A DNA stretch of 64,000 nucleotides, taken from contig NZ_AP024652.1 of assembly GCF_019977315.1 (NCBI RefSeq), positions 1 through 64,000 on the forward strand, given 5' to 3'. This DNA is from Arthrobacter sp. StoSoilB22 (lineage in GTDB: Bacteria; Actinomycetota; Actinomycetes; Actinomycetales; Micrococcaceae). The notes beneath the pieces are model-generated. The model was not told the origin of the DNA, did no database searches, and was given only the letters and a program-made list of their open reading frames with translations. Positions 49,728 to 58,682 of this stretch are shown here, piece by piece. Every line of letters starts with the position of its first letter. Positions within the stretch are counted from its first letter, which is position 1. The position numbers and the translations under genes are program-made.

Positions 49728-50277
49728 CCAGTGATGAGGCTGGCACGCCCGCAGCTCGCTCGGCTGCTTCAAGGGCCCCCGCAAGGCGCTCGACGGCGGC
49801 CCGGTAATCCGTCCCAGCCGTCACCTTGCAGAACTCGGCCTCCCGCATGGCCCGCGTCAGCGCCGCCGTCTCCGCTGACCGCACATCGGTCATGGCGGGG
49901 AAATCGATGGTCCTGGCGGGATCAAGCTCGTAGCGGCTCCACTGTTCAAGGAGGTTCTCGTGGCGGGCGGCGTCATCGGCAAAACCGGTACGACGCCGGG
50001 GCTCGGCTGCGTGGAGGCGTTCGACTTTGCGGATGCTCGCCAGGGTGGCTGCCGCGGTGGCGATGCCGACGAACATCATGATCAGCCCGGCCGGTGGCCA
50101 ATGCACAGCCGGGACAAGGATGGCGGGCGTAACGACCACGAGGCCGCCGAACACGTCCCAAAAGACGCCGTCCGGTTCCTGCCCACGCCCATAGCTGAGT
50201 TTCCTGTGCAGGACGTACGTGGTTGCTGCGGTTGCGAGAACCAGAGCTGCACCCCACAGGAGCATCATGGCGGGCAT
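49699..50277 (-). CDS. Small two-helix membrane protein, function unknown
   Basis: The 192-residue protein starts at ATG 50277, with GGAGGTGG upstream. Two membrane helices are visible at about residues 4-24 (MMLLWGAALVLATAATTYVL) and 45-80. A basic cytoplasmic tail follows (SIRKVERLHAAEPRRRTG), then a helical charged region and a short C-terminal tail rich in Ala, Ser and Pro. I recognise no family. It overlaps the permease stop by 29 bases on the opposite strand. Its upstream region holds the inverted repeat at 50353. Confidence 0.7.
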   Translation of the reverse strand: MPAMMLLWGAALVLATAATTYVLHRKLSYGRGQEPDGVFWDVFGGLVVVTPAILVPAVHWPPAGLIMMFVGIATAAATLASIRKVERLHAAEPRRRTGFADDAARHENLLEQWSRYELDPARTIDFPAMTDVRSAETAALTRAMREAEFCKVTAGTDYRAAVERLAGALEAAERAAGVPASSLATPGSTPCP

Positions 50278-50352
50278 CGGACCACCTCCAGGCGAATTCG
50301 CTGCTTTGCATTCAGTATGCGCCAGTGGCTGGATCCGCGCGACACCCTCCAT

Positions 50353-50390
50353 CGGACAATTCACCACCGCAAACGCAGGTGAATTGTCCG
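50353..50390. promoter_or_regulatory. 13-base inverted repeat in a divergent promoter region
   Basis: CGGACAATTCACC and GGTGAATTGTCCG are exact inverted arms separated by 12 bases. They lie between the divergent small membrane gene and the VOC gene, close to the promoter positions of both. There is no T run after either arm, so an operator is more likely than a terminator. No regulator gene is adjacent. Confidence 0.6.
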
Positions 50391-50446
50391 GATCAGGGTG
50401 ATTCCTGCCCGGGACTGTGTCGCACCCGGGGCGTAGCCTAGGCAGC

Positions 50447-50830
50447 ATGAGAATGAAAATGTGCAGCATCCACGTCAAGGACCCCGCAGCAGCTCACGCT
50501 TTCTACACGGAGACACTGGGCTTCGAGACCCTGATGGCGATGCCTGAATACAACTTGTTCATCATCAAGGATCCGGGAGCGGACAACAGCACGTCGCCGG
50601 GGCTGCTTCTGGAGCCGAGCGATAACCCCATCGCCGCGAACTACATGAACGCACTCCATGAGTCCGGCCTGGCTGCTATCACCTTTGGTGTGCCCGACGT
50701 CCAGGCCGAGTATGAGCGTTTGCTTGCCGCCGGCGTGAAGTTTCAAGGTGAACCGTCTGAGGATCCCTCCGGCGTCAGCGCAGTCTTCGATGACGGGTGC
50801 GGCAACTTCATTCAGCTCCACCAGGACTAG
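50447..50830 (+). CDS. VOC-family (glyoxalase/extradiol dioxygenase fold) protein
   Basis: The 127-residue protein has the two beta-alpha-beta-beta-beta units of the vicinal oxygen chelate fold. It begins MRMKMCSIHVKDPAAAHAFYTETLGFETL and ends with VSAVFDDGCGNFIQLHQD, where the second metal-ligand region normally lies. HESGLAAITFGVPDVQAEYERLLAAGVKF is the middle of the second unit. This subgroup includes putative lactoylglutathione lyases and resistance proteins, but its activity cannot be predicted. It stands alone with a strong terminator after it. Confidence 0.88.
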   Translation: MRMKMCSIHVKDPAAAHAFYTETLGFETLMAMPEYNLFIIKDPGADNSTSPGLLLEPSDNPIAANYMNALHESGLAAITFGVPDVQAEYERLLAAGVKFQGEPSEDPSGVSAVFDDGCGNFIQLHQD

Positions 50831-50840
50831 TGCCTTAAAT

Positions 50841-50877
50841 AACTGTGGCCGGGACCCGCTGGTCCCGGCCACAGTTA
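50841..50877. terminator. Bidirectional terminator between VOC and DUF5997 genes
   Basis: AACTGTGGCCGGGACC and its exact complement flank the loop CGCT, forming a 16-base stem between two convergent genes. Confidence 0.88.
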
Positions 50878-50884
50878 GTGAAAG

Positions 50885-51334
50885 CTACGCGTGATCGCGC
50901 TTGGAGGTCTTCGGAGCATCACGCTTTGCAGCGGCATTGTCCCTGGCTTCCTTGGTGGCGGCCTTCTTGGCGGCTTCGTCCTTGACGCGCTGCGCCTCGG
51001 AGCGAACAGCTGCGTGTGTGGCGCGTTCGGTGACCAGCCACTGCGGGGGAGACTGCAGCAGCTCGGCGATTTCCGCCGTCGTGAGTGCTTCTTCTACTCC
51101 GCCGCGGGCCAGGCCGCTGATGGAGATGTTGAGCTTGTGCGCGACTACCGGGCGCGGGTGCGGGCCGTTGCGGCGCAGTTCGGCGAGCCACGCCGGCGGG
51201 TTGGCCTGGAGTTCGGCGAATTCGTCGCGTGTGATGGACGAATCCTGGAACTCCTGGGGTGTTGCGGGCAGGTAGATACCGAGTTTCTTGGCAACTGTTG
51301 CCGGCTTCATGGACTGGGAGTTCGAGGACGTCAT
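50885..51334 (-). CDS. DUF5997 protein with two tandem repeats
   Basis: The 149-residue protein matches the small actinobacterial family I know as DUF5997; its function is unknown. It contains an internal duplication. Residues 13-54 (TVAKKLGIYL to TRDEFAELQANPPAWLAELR) and 63-104 (VVAHKLNISI to TTAEIAELLQSPPQWLVTER) align at a 50-residue spacing. Each unit resembles a short helix-turn-helix followed by a Pro-Pro-x-Trp-Leu turn. The C-terminal 45 residues are Lys/Ala-rich and probably disordered. Its start lies 33 bases from the start of the divergent LysR-effector gene, so the two share a promoter region. Confidence 0.85.
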   Translation of the reverse strand: MTSSNSQSMKPATVAKKLGIYLPATPQEFQDSSITRDEFAELQANPPAWLAELRRNGPHPRPVVAHKLNISISGLARGGVEEALTTAEIAELLQSPPQWLVTERATHAAVRSEAQRVKDEAAKKAATKEARDNAAAKRDAPKTSKRDHA

Positions 51335-51367
51335 GCTTCAAGGGTATCTGGCCGGTACTGTGAGTGT

Positions 51368-52093
51368 GTGCCAGACGCTGAAGAATCCGCCGAAACAACC
51401 GAACCCCTAGCCGGTCTCCGCTTCGCCTATGTTGCGGGTGTGACTCCTGGGAAATGGATCCGGCGGTGGGAAGAACGGATGCCCAACTTCCCGTTGCACT
51501 CGTTCATGTCCGACGACGCCGCTCAAGTTTCGGTGTTGCGTGACGGTTTGGCTGACCTCAGCTTTGTTCGGTTGCCCGTGGACCGCGAAGGTTTGAACGT
51601 CATCCCCCTGTATGAGGAACAGCCCGTGGTGGTCGCTCCCAAGGGGCACGAGATCTCAGTGTTTGAGGAGGTCGCGCTGGAAGACCTCGTCGAGGAGAAC
51701 TTCCTGGATGTTGACGAGATGGGCGGGCCGGACATGGCCCTCCAAGTGGTGGCATCCGGTGCTGGACTGGCGATCCTGCCGATGTCCGTGGCGCGGCATC
51801 TCAATGTTAAGGACACGGTGATGCGCCGCCTGACCGGGGCTCCCACCACGCAGATCGGCTTGGCCTGGCTGGTTGGAACGGACAGTCCCGTGATCGAGGA
51901 GTTCATAGGGATCGTGCGCGGCCGGACGGCGCAGAGCTCACGCCAGCCCTCGGCGCAGCAGGAGAAGCCCAAGAAGGTGCCTAAGCCGGATCGACGCGGC
52001 GGTGGCCCCAAAAAGCCCGCAGTCGCACAGCGCTATGCGCCGAACCCGGACAAGGGCCGTGGCAAGGGGTCCCGCAAGAAGGGCAAGCGGTAA
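51368..52093 (+). CDS. LysR-type effector-binding domain without DNA-binding domain
   Basis: The product (241 residues from GTG 51368) begins directly with the effector fold of LysR regulators. GLRFAYVAGVTPGKWIRRWEER is the first strand-helix. LRDGLADLSFVRLPVDREGLNVIPLYEEQPVVVAPKGH and QVVASGAGLAILPMSVARHL follow. There is no helix-turn-helix before it, although the frame stays open upstream without coding features. The last 50 residues are very basic (KKVPKPDRRGGGPKKP to KGSRKKGKR) and might bind nucleic acid. It is divergent from DUF5997, whose repeats could supply DNA recognition; this is inference. Confidence 0.88.
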   Translation: MPDAEESAETTEPLAGLRFAYVAGVTPGKWIRRWEERMPNFPLHSFMSDDAAQVSVLRDGLADLSFVRLPVDREGLNVIPLYEEQPVVVAPKGHEISVFEEVALEDLVEENFLDVDEMGGPDMALQVVASGAGLAILPMSVARHLNVKDTVMRRLTGAPTTQIGLAWLVGTDSPVIEEFIGIVRGRTAQSSRQPSAQQEKPKKVPKPDRRGGGPKKPAVAQRYAPNPDKGRGKGSRKKGKR

Positions 52094-52207
52094 GCGGTGA
52101 CGCTCCTGCCCAGTTAGTGGGTAGAAGTGCCGGACTTTGCGGCCAGATCGCTGGTATCTTTCACTTTCGAGTGAGGTAACCGGGGAGGAACGCGGCCTAG
52201 TCCGGGC

Positions 52208-52906
52208 TTACCCGCCGTGGATAGCGCTTTGCTGCTGCTCTGATCGGTTGAGGTAGGCAAGGAGAAGATCCCCGGCCTCTTCCAGATCCCCGGACTCCAA
52301 CGCTGAACAGATCTGCTCATTTTCCTTCAGCCAGTCGCTGTAGAAATGCGCGTTCATGGTGGCTTTGTGGAAGTAGAGCCGCATCTCGGCAAGGATCTGC
52401 GCCATGATCGTGTTCAGCCGGTTGCTCTCGGCCAGGGCCACGATTGCACCGTGGAAATGCTGGTTTGCGCTGCCCAGGCCTTCGTTGTCGTTGGCAGCTG
52501 CCGCCCGTTTCCCTTCCTCGACGGCGGCCCTGACGGCGGCGATCCGCTCCGGCGAACCACCCGCGCGGATTGAACTGACCTCTATGGCGCGGCGGACCGT
52601 GTAGACGTCGTGGATGTCGCCTGCTTCAAGGGTGGCCACAAAGACACCCTTATTGGGCTGGCGGAGGAGCAGCCGCTCACCGGCCAGCTCGGCGAACGCT
52701 TCGCGGACGGTGTTCCGGGATACTCCCAGGTCCTCGGCAATAGTGGCTTCGGTGAGTTTGGCGCCCGGCACCAGGAATCCCTCGGCGAGCTGATACCGGA
52801 GTTCTTCGGCGACTCTCTCAGCAACAGACGGAACTCTCATCCGGACGCGTGCCCGCGCACTATCAAGGCCAACGTGTTCGTTTTTTTCCTGATCTACACC
52901 GGCCAT
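52208..52906 (-). CDS. GntR-family (FCD) regulator of the 5-oxoproline cluster
   Basis: The 232-residue regulator has a winged helix at about residues 25-95, with RYQLAEGFLVPGAKLTEATIAEDLGVSRNTVREAFAELAGERLLLRQPNKGVFV. An FCD domain follows, with VYTVRRAIEVSSIRAG, NQHFHGAIVALAESNRLN and NEQICSALESGDLEEAGDLL. It is divergent from pxpA and a perfect 23-base palindrome lies between them. It probably represses the cluster until a metabolite such as 5-oxoproline binds. The effector is inferred. Confidence 0.92.
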   Translation of the reverse strand: MAGVDQEKNEHVGLDSARARVRMRVPSVAERVAEELRYQLAEGFLVPGAKLTEATIAEDLGVSRNTVREAFAELAGERLLLRQPNKGVFVATLEAGDIHDVYTVRRAIEVSSIRAGGSPERIAAVRAAVEEGKRAAAANDNEGLGSANQHFHGAIVALAESNRLNTIMAQILAEMRLYFHKATMNAHFYSDWLKENEQICSALESGDLEEAGDLLLAYLNRSEQQQSAIHGG

Positions 52907-52942
52907 GACACCAAAATTACACGATTGCCGGAAATTGGGATC

Positions 52943-52965
52943 GCTGGATTGTTGAACAATCCAGC
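52943..52965. promoter_or_regulatory. GntR operator: 23-base perfect palindrome
   Basis: GCTGGATTGTT-G-AACAATCCAGC is an exact inverted repeat. Its core TTGTTGAACAA fits the TnGTnnnACnA pattern of FCD-type GntR regulators. It lies between the divergent GntR and pxpA genes, 51 bases before pxpA. Confidence 0.85.
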
Positions 52966-53015
52966 AGATTGGTGCATCCTAGATGTAACGCACATCACGA
53001 GGCAGGGATCACATC

Positions 53016-53774
53016 ATGGCAATCATCGATCTGAACAGCGACGTCGGAGAGTCTTTCGGGCGCTGGACACTCGGTGATGATGCGGCCATGTTCGAGTCGG
53101 TCTCCAGCGCCAACGTTGCCTGCGGATTCCATGCTGGCGACCCCAGCGTCATCCGCAGCACCTGCGAGAAGGCGGCCAAGGCCGGCGTCGTTATTGGCGC
53201 CCATGTCGGCTACCGCGACCTCGCGGGATTCGGCCGCCGCTTCATGGATATCGATCCCATGGAACTGGCCGATGACGTGCTTTATCAGATTGGTGCGCTG
53301 CAAGCGTTGGCTGCCACCACCGGGGCCAGTGTCCAGTACGTGAAGCCCCACGGTGGTCTCTACAACGCAATCGTGAAGCACACCGCCCAGGCACGGGCCG
53401 TCGTCCAGGCTGTGAGATCGGTTGACCCCAACCTTCCGATCCTTGGCCTTCCTGGTTCCGAGGTCCTGCGCCTCGCAGAGGAAGCCGGCCTCCGGGCTGT
53501 TTCCGAAGCGTTCGCGGATCGCGCCTACAACCCGGACGGAACATTGGTTTCGCGATCCCAGCCGGGCGCGGTTCTGCATGATCCCGCCGAAGTGGCCGAA
53601 CACGTCCTTCGGATGGCTACTGAACAATCCGTCAGGACCGTTGACGGCTCCATCCTGAAAATCCGCGCAGAAAGCATCTGTGTGCATGGTGACTCACCGG
53701 GAGCCGTTGCAATGGCTACCGCTGTGAAGTCCGCTCTGGCCGACGCCGGCGTCACGGTCGGCTCGTTCCTCTAG
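53016..53774 (+). CDS. pxpA: 5-oxoprolinase subunit A (LamB/YcsF family)
   Basis: PxpA works with PxpB and PxpC to hydrolyse 5-oxoproline to glutamate using ATP. The 252-residue protein opens with [40 protein letters not shown], the LamB/YcsF signature with metal-type Asp and His residues. [31 protein letters not shown] and [27 protein letters not shown] follow. [12 protein letters not shown] closes it. It is the first gene of a four-gene set with a transporter, fused PxpB-PxpC and a biotin carboxylase. Confidence 0.95.
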   Translation: MAIIDLNSDVGESFGRWTLGDDAAMFESVSSANVACGFHAGDPSVIRSTCEKAAKAGVVIGAHVGYRDLAGFGRRFMDIDPMELADDVLYQIGALQALAATTGASVQYVKPHGGLYNAIVKHTAQARAVVQAVRSVDPNLPILGLPGSEVLRLAEEAGLRAVSEAFADRAYNPDGTLVSRSQPGAVLHDPAEVAEHVLRMATEQSVRTVDGSILKIRAESICVHGDSPGAVAMATAVKSALADAGVTVGSFL

Positions 53775-53820
53775 CCCGCCCCGGGCTCCCGCACCATCCC
53801 TCATCCCCCCGGAGGACATC

Positions 53821-55170
53821 ATGACCAGCACCAACAACGCAGCCAAGGCAGTGACAAGGAAGCCACCGCCTGGCGCTATCAAGGCATACGTCGCCAGTCT
53901 TACCGGAACGTCGCTTGAGTACTATGACTTCGCTATCTACTCGGTGGCCTCGGCCCTCGTATTCCCCAAGATCTTCTTCCCCGGCAACGACGAATTCGTG
54001 GCGTTGCTCCTTTCCTTCTCAGCCTTTGCAGTTGGCTACCTGGCCCGGCCGATTGGTGGCGTGATCTTCGGACGCCTGGGAGACAAGATTGGCCGTAAGT
54101 ACGTTCTGGTCTTCACGCTTGTCCTGATCGGCGTGGCCACGGTCCTCATCGGTGCCCTGCCGGACTATTCGGTGATCGGTGTCGCGGCCCCCACCATTCT
54201 TGTGTTGCTGCGTTTGGCGCAGGGCATTGGCGTTGGCGGCGAGTGGGGCGGTGCAGTGCTGCTGTCCAGCGAATTCGGCGACCCCAACAAGCGCGGCTTC
54301 TGGTCTTCCGCGGCCCAGATCGGCCCGCCCGCCGGCAACCTCATGGCCAACGGTGTTCTGGCCATTCTCGCCGCTTCCCTCAGCGAAGAAGCATTCCTCT
54401 CCTGGGGCTGGCGCGTAGCCTTCCTGGCTTCCGCACTCTTGGTGGTCTTCGGCCTGATCATCCGGCTCAAGCTTGAAGAAACCCCCGTCTTCAAGGCTAT
54501 CCAGGCCCACGGGGATCGCCCCAAGGCTCCCATCAAGGAAGTCTTCACCACACAACCCAAGGCTTTGGTGGCAGCAGCGCTTTCCCGTGTTTGCCCTGAC
54601 ATCCTTTACGCGCTGTTCACCGTGTTTGTGGCGGTTTATGCCACCAAGGAACTGGGCATGACCACCGGCAACGTCCTGTCCGCCATCCTCATTGGCTCCG
54701 CGTTCCAGCTCTTCCTGATTCCGCTGGCCGGCGCCCTGACGGACCGCTTCAACCGCCGCTGGGTCTACGGCATCGCAGCAGCGGCCACCGCAGCCTACAT
54801 CCCGCTGTTCTTCCTGATGATCCAGGGCAAGTCCGTGGCCATGCTGACCGTCGGCACCGTGATCGGCCTGGCACTCCACGCGTTCATGTACGGCCCCCAA
54901 GCGGCCTTCATCACCGAGCAGTTCCCGGCCAGGCTCCGGTACGCCGGCAGCTCGCTGGCCTACACCCTGGCCGGCGTGATTGGTGGAGCCGTTGCTCCCA
55001 TCATCTTCACCGCCCTCTACGGCGCAGCAGGTGGCGGATGGTACTTGATCGCCGTCTACATCCTCGTCGCTGCAGTAGTCACCATCGTCGGCATGCTCCT
55101 GGGCCGCGACCCCAAGCCGGAAGAAGATGTCCGACTGATGCAGGGGACCCAAGCTCAGCCGGCGGCGTAG
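53821..55170 (+). CDS. MFS transporter, metabolite:H+ symporter type
   Basis: The 449-residue protein has 12 membrane helices and the metabolite:proton symporter signatures. GTSLEYYDFAIYSVASALVFPKIFF is the first helix. ARPIGGVIFGRLGDKIGRKYVL is the loop motif, and GVGGEWGGAVLLSSEF lies on helix 5. Related proteins import citrate, dicarboxylates, proline or betaine. Within this operon, 5-oxoproline or another cyclic amide acid is its likely cargo; this is inference. It lies between pxpA and pxpBC. Confidence 0.9.
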   Translation: MTSTNNAAKAVTRKPPPGAIKAYVASLTGTSLEYYDFAIYSVASALVFPKIFFPGNDEFVALLLSFSAFAVGYLARPIGGVIFGRLGDKIGRKYVLVFTLVLIGVATVLIGALPDYSVIGVAAPTILVLLRLAQGIGVGGEWGGAVLLSSEFGDPNKRGFWSSAAQIGPPAGNLMANGVLAILAASLSEEAFLSWGWRVAFLASALLVVFGLIIRLKLEETPVFKAIQAHGDRPKAPIKEVFTTQPKALVAAALSRVCPDILYALFTVFVAVYATKELGMTTGNVLSAILIGSAFQLFLIPLAGALTDRFNRRWVYGIAAAATAAYIPLFFLMIQGKSVAMLTVGTVIGLALHAFMYGPQAAFITEQFPARLRYAGSSLAYTLAGVIGGAVAPIIFTALYGAAGGGWYLIAVYILVAAVVTIVGMLLGRDPKPEEDVRLMQGTQAQPAA

Positions 55171-55175
55171 CGAAA

Positions 55176-56837
55176 ATGGAAACCGTAATGCAAACCACCA
55201 CTGCTAAGAGGGTCCGCTCCGTCAGGCCCGTCGGCACCCGGGCGGTTCTGGCCGAGCTGGACGGGCTGCAGGATGTCCTTGCACTGCAGGACATGCTCTA
55301 CAAGTCCCCGCTTCCCGGACAGGTGGACGTTCTCGCCGCCGCGGAGACGGTGATGGTGGTGGGGGAGTCCGCTGCCGCCACCCGCGCCATCGGCGCGCGG
55401 CTCATGGAGTTGGAACTGTTTGCCCCGGAGGTCACCGACTCCGGCCTGGTGGTCATCGATACCGTGTACGACGGCGACGACCTCGCCGACGTCGCGGAGC
55501 TCACCGGGCTGAGCGTGGACGGCGTTGTAGCTGCGCACACAGGCCAGATCTGGACCGTAGCCTTCGCTGGATTCGCTCCCGGTTTTGGCTACATGGTGGG
55601 CGAAAATGAGGTCCTCACGGTACCCCGACGCTCCTCCCCACGTACGGCGGTTCCAGCTGGATCCGTTGCCCTCGGTGGTCAGTATTCTGCCGTCTACCCG
55701 CGCCGTTCCCCGGGTGGCTGGCAGCTGATCGGCCGGACCGGCGCACGGATGTGGGATCTGGACCGGTCGCAGCCGGCGCTTGTCAGGCCCGGCGACCGGG
55801 TTCAGTACCGCGCGGTCCGCGAGGTTGTGACTGCTGGAGCTTCGGCGCGCGAGCCTGAAACGGAGCACCACACTGAGTCCGGTCTTCGGATTCTCAATCC
55901 AGGTGCACAGAGCCTGATCCAGGACCTCGGCCGCCGGGGTTTCGGTCCGCTGGGTGTCTCTGCCGCCGGGGCCCTGGACAGGGCATCCCTGCGGCGGGCT
56001 AACCGGCTGGTGGGGAACGCTCCTTCAGCTGCGGCCATCGAATCGGTCAATGGCGGGCTCACCGTCGAGGCCGTCGGTGACCAGGTGATTGCCGTGGCAG
56101 GTGCGCCGAGTACGCTGACCATCCAGTCGCCGTCGAGGGTTGAGTCCGAAGAGTCCGACGACGGCGATCGGCCGGGCGCGATGCGGACCGTTCCGATGGC
56201 CACACCTTTCGCGCTGCTCGACGGCGAAGTGCTCACCTTGGGTGCTCCCGAGTCAGGGTTCCGAAACTATGTGGGAATCCGAGGCGGAGTGGATGTGCCG
56301 GAGGTGCTGGGTAGTCGCTCAGCGGACACGATGTCAGGGATCGGACCGGGCCCTCTCATGGCTGGTCAGGAGCTTCCCGTCGGCGAGGACACAGTTTCCA
56401 CCGCGGTGGGTGAGCCCGAATTGCAGCCCAAGTTTCCGGGCGCCGGCGTTACGGTACTGGATGTGGTCCCCGGGCCGCGGGCGGACTGGTTCGAGCCGGA
56501 AGCCCTTGATTCGCTCTGCGACCAGGAATGGCTTGTCACGCCGCAGTCCAACCGTGTGGGCATGCGCCTGGACGGGACTCCGCTCAAGCGCACCCGTGAA
56601 GGTGAGCTTCCCAGCGAGGGCACCATGGCCGGAGCCCTTCAGATTCCGCCGGCCGGATTGCCCGTCCTGTTCCTGGCGGACCACCCCATCACCGGCGGAT
56701 ATCCCGTGATTGGTGTGGTGCGCGATGAACATCTTGATCTCGCCGCGCAAGTGCCCATCGGCGGAAAGATCCGCTTCCGGCTGGTTCCGGATTCCCCAAG
56801 CTTCACCACGACTTTTACGAAGACCCCAGAGAAGTGA
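55176..56837 (+). CDS. pxpBC: Fused 5-oxoprolinase subunits B and C (KipI-KipA)
   Basis: PxpB and PxpC homologues, usually separate, are joined in 553 residues. The PxpB (AHS1/KipI) part covers about residues 1-215 and contains [17 protein letters not shown] and [25 protein letters not shown]. The PxpC (AHS2/KipA) part starts near 235 and shows [49 protein letters not shown] and [33 protein letters not shown]. The same two domains form the carboxyltransferase of urea carboxylase. ATG 55188 is an alternative start. A biotin carboxylase gene follows after seven bases. Confidence 0.93.
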   Translation: METVMQTTTAKRVRSVRPVGTRAVLAELDGLQDVLALQDMLYKSPLPGQVDVLAAAETVMVVGESAAATRAIGARLMELELFAPEVTDSGLVVIDTVYDGDDLADVAELTGLSVDGVVAAHTGQIWTVAFAGFAPGFGYMVGENEVLTVPRRSSPRTAVPAGSVALGGQYSAVYPRRSPGGWQLIGRTGARMWDLDRSQPALVRPGDRVQYRAVREVVTAGASAREPETEHHTESGLRILNPGAQSLIQDLGRRGFGPLGVSAAGALDRASLRRANRLVGNAPSAAAIESVNGGLTVEAVGDQVIAVAGAPSTLTIQSPSRVESEESDDGDRPGAMRTVPMATPFALLDGEVLTLGAPESGFRNYVGIRGGVDVPEVLGSRSADTMSGIGPGPLMAGQELPVGEDTVSTAVGEPELQPKFPGAGVTVLDVVPGPRADWFEPEALDSLCDQEWLVTPQSNRVGMRLDGTPLKRTREGELPSEGTMAGALQIPPAGLPVLFLADHPITGGYPVIGVVRDEHLDLAAQVPIGGKIRFRLVPDSPSFTTTFTKTPEK

Positions 56838-56844
56838 GTATTTG

Positions 56845-58605
56845 ATGCGCAAGGTCCTGATCGCGAACCGTGGCGAGATCGCCGTCCGCGTCGCCCGAGC
56901 CTGTGACGACGCCGGCATCCTGTCGGTAGCCGTCTACGCGGACATCGATGCCGATGCCATGCACGTAGGCGCCGCCGACGAAGCCTACAGCCTGGGCGGA
57001 AACTCGCCGGCTGACACGTACCTGAACATCGGGAAGCTGCTGGCCGTCGCGGAGGAGTCCGGTGCTGACGCCATCCACCCCGGGTACGGTTTCCTTTCCG
57101 AGAACGCGGAGTTTGCACAAGCAGTGCTCGACGCCGGGCTTGAATGGATCGGACCCTCACCGGACTCCATTCGTCAGTTGGGCAACAAGATCACTGCCCG
57201 CGAAATCGCAGTCCGCGCGGGTGCTCCCTTGGTTGCCGGAAGCGACGGTCCCGTCTCCTCTGCAGCGGAAGCGCGGGCTTTTGCGGAGGAACACGGACTC
57301 CCGCTCGCGATCAAGGCGGCTTTCGGTGGTGGTGGCCGCGGTCTGAAAGTGGTCCGGGAGCTCGCCGAAGTTGAGGAAGCGTTCGATTCCGCGGTCCGTG
57401 AAGCTGTAGCGGCGTTCGGGCGTGGTGAGTGCTTCGTGGAGCAGTATCTTGACCGGCCGCGGCACGTGGAAGCACAGATCATCGCGGATAAACTCGGCAA
57501 TGTAGTGGTGGTGGGCACCCGCGATTGCTCGCTCCAACGACGCCACCAGAAGCTTGTGGAAGAGGCTCCCGCTCCGTTCTTGAGCGATGAACAGCGTCAA
57601 CGAATCTACGACGGCTCCAAAGCCATAGTGCGGGAGGCCGGGTACTACGGCGCCGGGACTGTGGAATTCCTGGTCTCAGCCGACGGCGCCGTGGCCTTCC
57701 TCGAGGTCAACACGCGCCTGCAGGTGGAACACCCCATCACCGAGGAAACTGCCGGGATTGACCTTGTGCAGGAGCAATTCCGGATTGCCGCCGGATTGCC
57801 GTTGAGCATCACGGAGGATCCTGTGGCGCAGGGACACTCCTTCGAGTTCCGTATTAATGCCGAGGACGTGGGCCGTGGATTCTTGCCGTCCCCCGGCACC
57901 GTGGCTTCCTTCGAAGCGCCCACCGGTCCTGGCATCCGCTTGGACACCGGGGTGCGGTCTGGCTCCTTCGTGGCGCCGCAATTCGACTCCCTGTTGGCCA
58001 AGCTGATCGTCACCGGAGCTGACCGGCAGCAGGCACTGCGCCGTGCCCGGCGTGCCTTGGCCGAAATCAACATCACGGGCCTCGCCACCGTCCTGCCGTT
58101 CCACCGCGCGGTCCTGGAGTCCGAAGACTTCACGTCCGTTGCCGGAATGCGGGTTCACACCCGATGGATTGAGACCGACTTCGCAGACAAGATCCCGGTG
58201 GATCCCGAATACAGCGTGGTTCCTCCCGGAGGGGAGCGGCGAACCATCACCGTGGACGTGGATGGGAAGCGCCTCGCGGTTGGCCTTCCCGCGGATCTGC
58301 TGGATGGCTGGGCGCGTTCCGGGCAGGGCATTCCGGCCTTTACCGCGCCGACCGATACGCCGGGTTCGGTCACACGTGGAGACTCTCCCGCGGAATCAGC
58401 CCTCGTCTCCAGCATGGCCGGAACAGTGGTCAAGTGGCTCGTTGAACCCGGTGCTGAAGTAGCCGCCGGGGATCCCTTGGTGGTCCTGGAGGCCATGAAG
58501 ATGGAAACCCAGGTCCCTGCGCACCGTGCAGGTACGCTCTCCGAAGTCCTGTCAGCTCCCGGTGGCGTGGTCACAGCCGGAGCCGTTCTGGCGCACATAT
58601 CGTAA
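56845..58605 (+). CDS. Biotin carboxylase with C-terminal biotin carrier domain
   Basis: This two-domain protein (586 residues) charges its own biotin with CO2 using ATP. The biotin carboxylase part covers about residues 1-450: [36 protein letters not shown], the ATP-grasp [25 protein letters not shown] and [16 protein letters not shown]. The carrier domain at the end has the biotinylation motif EAMKMET. It resembles acyl-CoA carboxylase alpha subunits, but no acyl-CoA carboxyltransferase is near. Its partner here may be the fused PxpB-PxpC protein. It is the last gene of the oxoproline cluster. Confidence 0.92.
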   Translation: MRKVLIANRGEIAVRVARACDDAGILSVAVYADIDADAMHVGAADEAYSLGGNSPADTYLNIGKLLAVAEESGADAIHPGYGFLSENAEFAQAVLDAGLEWIGPSPDSIRQLGNKITAREIAVRAGAPLVAGSDGPVSSAAEARAFAEEHGLPLAIKAAFGGGGRGLKVVRELAEVEEAFDSAVREAVAAFGRGECFVEQYLDRPRHVEAQIIADKLGNVVVVGTRDCSLQRRHQKLVEEAPAPFLSDEQRQRIYDGSKAIVREAGYYGAGTVEFLVSADGAVAFLEVNTRLQVEHPITEETAGIDLVQEQFRIAAGLPLSITEDPVAQGHSFEFRINAEDVGRGFLPSPGTVASFEAPTGPGIRLDTGVRSGSFVAPQFDSLLAKLIVTGADRQQALRRARRALAEINITGLATVLPFHRAVLESEDFTSVAGMRVHTRWIETDFADKIPVDPEYSVVPPGGERRTITVDVDGKRLAVGLPADLLDGWARSGQGIPAFTAPTDTPGSVTRGDSPAESALVSSMAGTVVKWLVEPGAEVAAGDPLVVLEAMKMETQVPAHRAGTLSEVLSAPGGVVTAGAVLAHIS

Positions 58606-58671
58606 ACCCGCTTTTCCGTTGCCAACCCGCTTTTCCGTTCCTGCCCAGCGACGGAAAAGCGGGTTGGCAAC
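58605..58671 (+). repeat. Direct-plus-inverted repeat and terminator after the biotin carboxylase gene
   Basis: AACCCGCTTTTCCGTT occurs twice directly, at 58605-58620 and 58624-58639. The second copy plus flank (GTTGCCAACCCGCTTTTCCGT, 58618-58638) is the exact complement of 58651-58671, giving a 21-base stem. The first copy begins at the stop codon. The hairpin probably terminates both convergent genes. Repeating the same half-stem suggests duplication or a mobile short palindrome. Confidence 0.75.
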
Positions 58672-58682
58672 GTGATTGAGGG

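Noticed and set aside
50891..51367. N-terminal extension of the LysR-effector gene that might hold the missing DNA-binding domain
   Set aside because: The extension is antisense to DUF5997, is Gly/Cys-rich, contains no helix-turn-helix, and is preceded by no ribosome site.
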